From: Lepiota brunneoincarnata
Lineage: Eukaryota > Basidiomycota > Agaricomycetes > Agaricales > Agaricaceae
Length of the DNA: 64,000 nucleotides
Assembly: GCA_023014365.1 (NCBI GenBank)
Contig: JAEBUN010000025.1
Coordinates: forward strand, 62,001 to 126,000
Reading direction: 5' to 3'
Both the position numbers and the translations under genes were made by a program. Below the pieces are notes generated by a model. That model was not told the origin of the DNA. It made no database searches and was given only the letters and a program-made list of their open reading frames with translations. Position 1 is the first letter of the stretch. Every line of letters begins with the position of its first letter. Positions 55,315 through 64,000 of the stretch are shown in pieces.

Positions 55315-55653
55315 TGTTAGGGGAAGTAAAGCACCGGAACCAAGTTGATATTCAGGTGGCGATTACAATCGCCACCCACGCTATATATATACATAGTGGT
55401 CTGCGCACAGACCGGGTAACCAGACACTACGATAGCTACCAGTAATAACGTACGCAAACAATAGACAAGCAACTAATAATAGAAGTCGCCCGCAGATCGG
55501 GCTCGGGGATGGGGGTGGCCGAAGGCTGAGACCGGGCTCGGGCATCGGGCATCAGCTAAGAAGGCCGAGCCCGGACGTCCAACCACAGGTCCCTAGAAGT
55601 ACCTTGCGTAAGGGGGGGCGCAATGCAAAGCACACGACGCCAGTCCCCTTACA
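55315..55653 (-). repeat. 5' LTR of the KH element
   Basis: 339 bp, matches 53697-54035 and, in reverse complement, 2444-2782. Confidence 0.96.
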
Positions 55654-55994
55654 GGATGTCTATACAGACTTGGTCCTGTCCTACTAAGTGTGACTTGGAG
55701 ATGATGGAGCACTATAGTCCAGCCAGTTTAGAGGCAAAGAGTTATAGGAGGCAAGAACTTTATAACACTAAGATAAGGATACAAGGTATTGTACTGTATC
55801 CTTATATACTTCTAAGTGTGGCTGTACTCCTACTATAATAGTCTAGACCAGAGTAGCTATGAGTCAGAGATAAGAAACATGAGGCATATACTAAGAATAG
55901 TCCTTCTGATGTACACTACTGGTGGTTTCATAGTGACATGGGAATATAAGCTAAAAATAACCATCCTTCTGATAAGACTTCTGATAACAGTGCG

Positions 55995-56680
55995 TGTTAC
56001 TTATGAAAAGGCATATAAACAGAGCTGATATATTTGCTGATAGCCTAAAGCAACCAATCCAAAAAGACATCTACCAATGGGGCAGTGTCATGAAGGTTGC
56101 TGATTTTTACAGTACTGCTCCAGCCAAGGAACAAGCAAAAAGGGAGCTCTTGTTTCGCATATGCTACACAGATGATGACCCTGTCCTCGCTTTATCCCTT
56201 GGGCTCCAATTCAGAATCCAGGATTGGTTTGAGCAGGGGTTCTGTGCATTGGTCCAGAGGCAATTCACATCAATCACTACCAATGATGGTGACAAGCTTG
56301 GCTGGTGGCTTATTGCAGCTGTGCACAAGGCACAGCTTGCAATCCAGACATATCACCATCAACCGAGCTTCATCACTCCTTGTCTATTACACCACCCTCT
56401 GGAGTGTACTGGGGCTCAGCAAGACCAGTGTACTACAATGTTTGAAGATGCATGGTGGAAGCAGGTTGGATGTCTCATCCTTGATCCTGAATTTCCAGAT
56501 TCTTGCAATGAGTTGGAAGACAAACTGGCAACACTCAAATTTCCAGGAACAACACCAGTTTGTTGGGAGAGGCTGTGGGAGAACAAAGAATCCTGGTCTC
56601 ATATTTTTCGGCAGGAGAAAATTGTGGAGGAGTGTATCCAGAAGATAAAGGGCAATTACAGCCCATGGATTGAACTCTAG
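55995..56680 (+). pseudogene. Host-like gene, 3' part, unknown function
   Basis: About 228 residues, open to a TAG at 56678. Features: IYQWGSVMKVADFY, KEQAKRELLFRICYTDDDPVLALSLGLQF, GWWLIAAVHKAQLAIQ, WWKQVGCLILDPEFPD. I recall similar sequences as uncharacterised, often repeated proteins of Agaricomycetes, possibly related to BTB-type genes, but cannot name a family. CpG content is moderate. The upstream portion is cut off by the nested LTRs, so it is probably not functional. The C-terminal reading frame is clean, so the insertion may be fairly recent. Confidence 0.6.
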
Positions 56681-59600
56681 TTAAATGTTTTCAGCATAGA
56701 ACATATTAAGATACTTGGTGCTGCTGATGAAACCTACGTACGAGCCCAACAGAGAGTACTCAGCATACCGCGATGCGGTGGAAAGCGTGACGTGATGCGC
56801 GACATGACGCAATTGTTTTTTGTACAGATTGCATCCCATAAAGCCTCGCATCATATTTTACGGCACAGGCATGTCGGCCCATGCAACGGTTGGACAAGAT
56901 CAAGACGCATGCTGCATTGGCAATCAGATTTGTACATCACAATCTGCTGCGCTTCATGTCATCGTAGGGTCAAACATCAGCGCCAGATGTTGCTGATCTA
57001 AAAATTCCTTAAAAACCTCCTGCCATCGGCATGGGTGTGCATAGCTATTTTATTTCTCCAAGAGGGAGACGGTGTCCCCATGCCGAAGTTGACCCTCATA
57101 ATTGGCAAGGGCTCAAATGCAAATAGATGAGTCTATTTATTAACGGAAAATGTGGCTTAAACCAGAAACTGGTAGCATTAATAGGACCTCATTGCGACAT
57201 TGACGTTGTTGTCTGTCAGGGCTCAAAATCGGAACTTCGCGGGATCAAAGACAAAACCTGATTGGTTCATTCCACACAGAGATCCCTAGGTCATGGCCTC
57301 GGTGTTAGGATGAACACCGGGAATGGGATGCAGAATTCCAAGGGAACTAAAAAAAAAGTGCGTCGGCCCAAGCCAAGAGACATTCCAGATATAGTATACC
57401 CGGATTGAGGGTGTACAAGCCGAGGATGTGCATAGCTATCGGAGGAACATTGGAAGGATTCATTTACAAGGCAACTATGAAAAGAAGTATTTGCACGGTG
57501 AGATTGTTCATATGTGTCTGCACCTGGATCATCGTCGGGACGTGTCCAGTCACGTGTTTTTTTTTCGTATTCCGCATTTGTATACCGCAACAAGCAAACT
57601 AGTGCTAAGACGCGGTCGGACGGACCCCCTTAAGAGGTGAACTATTTACATGGGTAAAGGTCCGGAAAAAATGCGGAGGCTTCTAGTAGTGTGACGCACT
57701 CTATGTGATAGTGAAGCAGCGTCTGTACTGTATTATTCACGCCAGACTTTGTAGTGAAAGGCGGCGAGACACGTGTTTATGTGGTGTACAACATTTTAAA
57801 TATGACAATAACACATCGATCACTTGACCCCCAGCGTCCCTGACCATTGAGGTGTAATCAAGGAGACTGTTACGTTTTCAGAAAGGGCAGCACTGAGATC
57901 GACCGTGATGCCAGTAAATAGATTATCTTGACTCGTTGGAATTATATCCATCTAAGTGCCTACAAATGTCTCGCCCTGATTATTTTTCTCCCTCGACGCG
58001 CTCGGACGAATAGGAAATTGAGAGCCCCATAAATTTGGGGTCGCACCCTGCCTTCCCTCCAAAAAATGAAGCAAAAACGTCAGACAAGTAGCGGTGGTAT
58101 TGCATAATTCTTGGTAACACTCACACGTCGAAATCAGTGCATGTACCCAGGTCCCGAAGTTCCGAATGTCTTTTTCCAATCATCTAGTGAAAGCTGATGA
58201 GCCAAAGGTGTCTGATATGGGAATGGGGAACTTGCCTCGGTTTCGGAAGTCTGAAATGTGGCAACGCCCTGATGAACGATCGAAAAGGTTTTCAGTGTAT
58301 GAACTGTCCATCTGGTATTATTAATCTCCTAGAATCACAGAACCGTGGATGACACGCGGTACCAACCATGTGCTTCCTAGTTCCTGGCCGGGAAGATTAT
58401 ATACTCGAGCCCGCGGGACCCTTTGCTACTGCCAAGGAGAGAATGGACGCAGCGACTGCGCGGACCGATCTCAACTCAACTGGCCTAAAGAGCATCACCT
58501 GCAAGTAGGTAATTTTTCTACGGAGTCATTCAGAACTCATAAAGACATATGAAGTCGAGCTCACCGAAGATCCTACTAAATCAGTATTGATCTCGGATAT
58601 TAGTGCCAATCAAAGATAGAGACCTGTAACTTTCAACCCACAAAGTCAACGGGTGAGGGAAAAAACGAGACGCACCAAACATCCCAGGACCCCAACCCAA
58701 CACGCTGACCTACTCCCTCCTTCGCTTCCGCCTACCCTGTGTTTCAGTCCTCCCCACAACGAAGCAATGGTGAGCGAAGTCCCGAATAGCATCTTGAACC
58801 CCCCAACCCACAACCTCCGCCATCAGCACTGACCAATCCCAAATCAGCAAGATTCAGCGTCAGGGTTCGAACCACTCAGGATGTCCACATTCTGGCGCTT
58901 ACCCGCCTGGGGAATGTGTTACGAAGGAGAATAGCAACTGAACAGGACGCCTCCGTTGTGCCATCAACAACCGTAGTCATTCAAATGAGAGAGAATACAC
59001 CAGGTATTCGGCAGTAGACATTGCGCACAAGATACGAGTTTCCAACATTGACATCCCAGCTGTGCCTGGAATCGATTGGCGATTGGTGTTGGCTGTGAGA
59101 GAGAGGAGCGTCTACGTGTTGAATGCATGCTTTGCCCTGAACCGTCTATTTTCTTGGTAAGTCGCGCATCGGTCATGTCCATCCGGACTCCTTGGCTTAG
59201 TTAAACCTGCGATAGGCTTATGGAAGGGTGTAGTGGACAATGACGAACACACAGACCTTAAATTAACTTGACCCTGATTATGTAAATCCAGCAATGCTAA
59301 AAACATGAAGCGAATTAGCTCGTGACATATTTCAGAGGTCAGGAATATACCTTTGAACCCCACACCCAAAAGTAGCGATGGTAGCATGGTGGAAGTGATG
59401 TGGCTGTATTCTAGCCGAGTTGTCGTGAATAAAAGAAATTAGCAAAAGGTGGCATGAAAATGAGGAAATAGGAGCTCACCGAAATCACATGGAAAACAAA
59501 GTAGAAAGGTCCAAATTAACGTGCGTTTGGTCGACCTCTTCCTTACGGAAAAGGTCTTAAGCCCAAGCCCCACGGCAAGGGAGCACGAGGGTTGGACCAG

Positions 59601-62600
59601 ACCCTTGCTTGGGAAAAGAAAACGTACCTTGTCGTTTGGACCTACATCTTTTTTTGTTCAAACTGTTGGAGGAGCTCCTTGCTTCGATCAACAGGAAAAT
59701 GCTTACCTTTGTCACCTACCTGCTTGTGAAAGGGTTGGATAGAGCCTTTGGAACAAACACTCACTGTACATTTGACCTACACTGGTTCAGTACAAGAAGC
59801 AAAGAACATGGCAGCAGCAGCAGCAAGGGAGGCGTCACAGGTAACAGACAACACAAGAGCATTTCACAGTCCAGGATGGCGTAAAGTCCAAGCTTTGCGA
59901 GTAGCATGTTGCACATGAATCCAATCGTCATCACGTCGAGAATAGGGTCAAGTAAAAAGATAACCGCATCTGGGACAGGAATGAGACCCTTGGGTTCGCT
60001 TGAGGATCCACTCGAGGGATGGAATGTAGATATAGCGATGCAATAGCAGCGAGGGAGAAAGCGGGAGCGGAGAGCAGAGAGATTAGCATCTAGCATGACC
60101 CGAGTGGTCTGGTTGTGGAGTCCAGAGCGGGGGCGATACCACAGCCATTGGAGCCTGTAAGCTCACAGACCACGTCCATTACTATATAGGTGAATGTGAG
60201 CATCGCGCATCACTTTATGGGCGAGAGGAGACTTACTATAGATATTGAGAGGCCACGTCGCAAAGTCCTTCGGCTTGATGGTGGCCATGGGTAAGTATAC
60301 GTTCAATAGTATGGTGAGGCACTAACCATAAAGGCGGTGGGGGCGCCGGTAGGAGAGTCGCGACGACTCAATCAACTACCGACACCCCAGCGGGTGTCAT
60401 GAGGCAGGATCAGAGGAAGGCGAAGTAGAGAGAGAGGGGAGAAGGAAGATGAGCTGTCCAGGAGGTTACCAAAATTTCTTGGGGGTTTTTATATGCCCCA
60501 GGAAGCTTGTGTTTGTCCTCGCAATCCGTCCAAAGAAAGGAAAGGCCAGCGCGATGGTGGAACCACCCGAATCACAAATCAAAACACGATGTGTAACACT
60601 CAGGGCAGGGAAACAGCGCTTACGACACTCCTTTTTCGTTGCCACTTCCGCCGAGCGCTCTTCGGTGTTCAAATATCTGCTCTAGCTCCCTTGCCCTCCT
60701 ATGCCATCCGCCATGTATCATTGCGCTCCCCTCCATGGACGATAACTTATATCTCGGTTGACTGAATGAACCATTGTCCCGGTGGGGTTACGGCTATGGC
60801 GCTTTGTCGGACCCACATTTGTAAATGTTAGTCAATGATATACAGCATTGACATCGTTGTGACCTTTGCTCATCGAGGCGTGAGTGCCCCTTCCAGCATC
60901 TTTCATTACACACAGCTCATTAGTCCGCTGGTAGTATCATTACGACCACTAGGGAGGGATGAGAAAAATTGCATATGCCGTAGCATCTTGAACTCAATCG
61001 CCCCCCTTTTCGCACGCCTTGCAGAATTGTTCAACATCCTTTATCTGTTTTCGACTGCATTGATTTCCGAATATATGACATGCCTTTCAGACCATCTGTG
61101 CAGAATATCACAATTCGATAGACAGAACCTTGCCAGTTCAATTCGAGCAGAGAATACATAAAACCGATTTCGCATTCCGATAAGGAATGGCTTTCTTACC
61201 TCAATGGGGACTTGGCTTTGTGCATGTGAACAGAGGTCTGCCCGTTATAGAAGCTCCCTGGGAGGAAGTCTAGGCCACGACTTGTCCAACCGACGGGGCA
61301 GCTGTGTCCGTGGACGGTGAGGGCCGTAGAAGACACCATCTGGGTACTTTAAACCCCACTCGTCTTGACCTCCATTGGCTCTCTTTACTCCCCGCCTCGC
61401 CTGTGAGGTTTACTCGTCCAGGACGTCCTGCACGAATTGTGATGATGTCCCAGAGGAGTGTCGTTCCGATCGATCTTCCCCGGCTTCTTACTAAGCGTCC
61501 TGCTGTGTAATTTGTGTCCGAATTTGGTTGAAATCTAGAAATTAACCCAGAAACCGATAGCACCCGGTCGTCACATTCCGTTTGGCCAATCGAAAGTTCC
61601 GGCCGAATTTTGCGGGGCGGCGGAATGCACCCCGTGCCCCGATGTAAATCTTCCTGTCTGCCGCTCCACCATCGATGGACGATTTTCATTCAACACTTTC
61701 CGCAATTTTCCTTGCCCTGACCAGCCAGAACAATGCCTCTATTGCATTTTCCGACTACGACCAGGTTGACTGACGATAAAGCAATGGTCAAGAAATGATA
61801 ATTCAAAAATAATAACCTGACTGGATAACTCAATAATCCATAAATAAACAATAAATCATGTATGCTGGATCCGTCACAAGCAAATAGATATGAACCATCC
61901 CACCGCACCATGCCTGACATATCAATCAGTCGATTCGAGAGCGTCCCAGGCAGCGAAGTGTATGATGAGCTACACGACCTCCCCTGTGGCCACTGGGAAC
62001 AAAATACAATCAACGCAACTCATGAAGTCGCTGGCCGCTCACGATTAAAGCATCTATCGTTCTTCACACCCACTTCCTCCCAGCGTAAGGTAAAGGCCCT
62101 CCTGATGGCTGGCCAGGCCAAAGCGCGTCTTGCTTGATGCTGCCGATTGGTGCCGTGTAGAAATGAGGGTCTCTGGACCTTCCAAGCACTCGCATTTAGG
62201 GCTCGCTGACATCGCACAACACTTGTGAGTCGATAGATCTTGGGTTCCCAGGTCATCCCCGAGAACTGCACTGGTTGAGTTTGTGGTCCTCGAAGGCCAC
62301 TCTAGCATGTTGAGAAACCTTCATAGGTGTCTGTCACATTGAACGCTGGTGCATGGAAATCGGATAAAACTTGTAGCGCACCGTATGAGTCTGTTACCCA
62401 CCCACAACAAGTCCCTCTGCGTCGCCCTTCCCAGCGGTATGGACAGCTCTAACAATCGCGAGGCCAAAATCAATTTTGACCAACACCCGGGTGGCGCCGT
62501 TAGCAAGGCGGTCAGGATGACAAGTCGCGAACATAATGATAGGTGACATGGCTCATCGTCGGCGAGAGTAGTGTTACGCCCCTCGTTATGTCTTGCTAGC

Positions 62601-64000
62601 AGCTGGTACGACCTGGGCCATGGTGAACCAATCAGTCGTGGCACGCGGGGCATGGACTTAAGCTAAATATAATGATGGGCTCACCTGTTTCCATCTCAAC
62701 CAGGTGGAGGGGAAATTTTCTTCGCTTGAAGGTCGCCCGCGGCAAGAGGAGAGCCCGGAAAATTTCTCTGTGTCCCTCGAGTTGCGGCTGACTTCGGGCT
62801 AGGCTATTAGAGGGCCCTGACTCGGCGTGTAGCTACTACATACCACATATAGTGCACCAGTAGCTAGCCGGTTGGGTTTTGGGTGGGGGGAGGAGGGTGA
62901 GGGAACGGAAGTCGAGTTGATCATCAAGGATGGTGTTCAACTATAAGGTTGTGATTCATTAGTTGGAAGCGGAGTGATTTAACTCGACGTATGACTCGTA
63001 CATACCACATAGAGCGCACCGACAACCGGCTCGTTTGGTTTGAATTGGGAAAGGACCAAAAATCGAGCGAACCGTCGAGGGTGGGAGCAGGGCAGGGGTA
63101 AGGCTCCAAGGACTCCATCGATCCATGGACTGGCCAGGAAAATAGACAACGGGAAGTTCGGTCCATCGCTGGTGGCGTCTGCTGACGAGCACGCTGCTGT
63201 CATTTTCCGAGGACTCCATCATGAATCGCGCAGGACGTACGGCGTGGGTACACGCGTCAGATGTTGGCAGAGTGCGACCTGAACAAAGGAAGTCAGAGTG
63301 GACATGGTTGAAAGAACGCTAATGGACTGGGCCCGCTGTCTGGGCATTGTTGGCTCACCTCTGAGAGTTTGACGGTCTACCATTCATGCGAACTATGGCC
63401 TTGAGTGCCCTTAGAGGAGCCTTCTGAGACGAAAGAAACAGGCAGATCTCTGAGTTCGAAGTTGAATGAAGGGAGTACTATTTTGGGGTACTCCTCATGA
63501 ACCTCGGGATCATCGACTGTGTCCCGCCCACACGGGTGCAACTCAAATACAGTACGAGTCACAAGCTATGGAGCTTGTCCTGCAGATGAAACCTAATCCT
63601 GGGCACCGTTTTCCCCAAAGCAGGCCCTCCAACTGAGCCACTCAATGTGTAGACCGAATCCCGACTTGCCTGTTGCGGTCTTGGACCGGACTCCGCCAGC
63701 AGCATGCCACAGCCCTTCGTAACATGACACAACGCAACAAGGGTCGGCAGTAAATTAAAGAAGCACAAATAATAGTTCCACAAAGCGCGTGGAACAGTGT
63801 GATTGAGTTCAAGATGTTATCGTGTAGTCAATTTTCCTCGGCTCCCGCCGTTGTCCGAAACAGAAAGTTTCGAGTCAGAAATGCCGCTGGACCGATGGAT
63901 TTTGTGTTGATGGGTAGCGCCCTGTGTACCGCTGCAATGGTCCTAACTAGACATTGATATCGTTTAGCCATCTAACGTGATGGACTGACATTTACTAATG
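56681..64000. other. Region without recognised genes or repeats
   Basis: CpG content is normal and the base composition differs from the repeat block, so this is probably unique flanking DNA. Short ORFs (up to about 140 codons) have no recognisable motif. Possible gene starts: 58767, where ATG is followed at once by GTGAGC and ends in CAAATCAG about 80 bp later, after a pyrimidine-rich promoter; and 60288 (- strand), MATIKPKDFATWPLNIY followed by GTAAGT. On the + strand near 60290 there is also GTAAGTATAC...CACTAACC...AAAG, a good intron for a + strand exon. None gives a product I can name. I saw no tRNA or rRNA. Confidence 0.4.

Larger units (their letters stand above)
53697..55653 (-). mobile_element. 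KH element: compact LTR retroelement coding only a KH-domain protein
   Basis: 1957 bp, two 339-bp LTRs (53697-54035, 55315-55653) differing by one base in my reading, perfect duplication GGATG (53692-53696, 55654-55658). Only one ORF, no protease, RT or integrase. On the - strand the PBS lies two bases after the 5' LTR (complement of 55303-55312) and pairs with ACCTGAATAT in the LTR; the PPT AAGAGGGGGCTGG lies just before the 3' LTR. Non-autonomous, but clearly mobile: a solo LTR of the family is at 2444-2782. It must borrow RT and integrase, plausibly from self-primed gypsy elements such as Gyp1. Confidence 0.96.
53643..55989 (-). mobile_element. Solo LTR of the Gyp2 family, itself split by the KH element
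   Basis: LTR parts 53643-53696 and 55654-55989, net about 385 bp, TG..CA, flanks GTGCA and GTGCG (one mismatch). The KH element sits in it with its own GGATG duplication. Confidence 0.92.

Noticed and set aside
58860..58890. tRNA B-box-like GGGTTCGAACC
   Set aside because: No A box, no cloverleaf and no 5-bp T-stem around it.
61270..61689. 139-codon ORF in the unique flank
   Set aside because: No recognisable motif and an equally open opposite strand. Not supported as a gene.
62838..63048. Two imperfect ~45-bp copies of ACATACCACAT-AG-GCACC...CCGG
   Set aside because: Short, single pair 160 bp apart, no other copies; could be a chance or local duplication without a function I can support.

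Overview
This window looks like a transposon-dense, probably heterochromatic stretch of a filamentous basidiomycete genome, most likely an agaricomycete. The support is Ty3/gypsy chromoviruses with C-terminal chromodomains, 45-60 bp GT-AG introns, a fungal Zn2Cys6 cluster, and a fragment of the DDE integrase-core gene common in mushroom genomes. About 56 kb of the 64 kb is mobile DNA, nested up to four levels deep. Only the last ~7.3 kb resembles ordinary unique sequence, and I could not identify a gene there.

Layout. (1) 1-5799: the 3' part of a large LTR retrotransposon, called Giant-L here (copy 1, + strand); it carries a two-gene module antisense to gag-pol and ends in an LTR. (2) 5800-8527: 5' LTR and gag fragment of Giant-L copy 2 (- strand), into whose gag copy 1 inserted. 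(3) 8528-13780: a decayed gypsy element on the - strand (Gyp3), with a solo LTR of the Gyp1 family in its RNase H. (4) 13781-38200: Giant-L copy 3 (+ strand), complete from LTR to LTR. It is interrupted by a complete, young gypsy element (Gyp1, 15623-23866), a Gyp1-family solo LTR (30791-31488) and a Tc1 DNA transposon (35703-37308). With these removed it is about 13.9 kb, ordered LTR, gag, protease, RT/RNase H, integrase, two antisense genes, LTR. (5) 38201-42470: gag and protease remnants of two more - strand gypsy elements, plus minisatellite repeats. (6) 43079-52660: an integrase-core gene (- strand) split by the complete but decayed gypsy element Gyp2 (43452-51630). (7) 52760-56680: Gyp2-family solo LTRs, one of which splits a host-like gene and is itself split by a 1957-bp LTR element encoding only a KH-domain protein. 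(8) 56681-64000: no recognised gene.

Main observations. Giant-L sequences carry the 8-bp palindrome TAAGCTTA 42 times in about 22 kb, against once in the other ~42 kb; the motif occurs in LTRs, coding regions and introns. Giant-L also carries a spliced antisense gene with a textbook Zn2Cys6 DNA-binding motif. All three other LTR families (Gyp1, Gyp2 and the KH element) show the geometry expected of self-primed reverse transcription: TATA box, hairpin, then about 34 nt from the TATA a 10-12 nt segment complementary to the primer-binding site just after the 5' LTR. Gyp1 and Gyp2 share a third ORF after pol with tandem zinc knuckles. Gyp1 also has an ORF in U3 and an exact copy of its 3' polypurine tract inside integrase. 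Older copies have decayed mainly through CGA-to-TGA and TGG-to-TGA changes, which suggests cytosine methylation and deamination.

All repeats, junctions and counts were found by eye without alignment software. Boundaries supported by terminal TG..CA and target-site duplications are firm. Exon boundaries in the antisense genes and protein starts are less certain.
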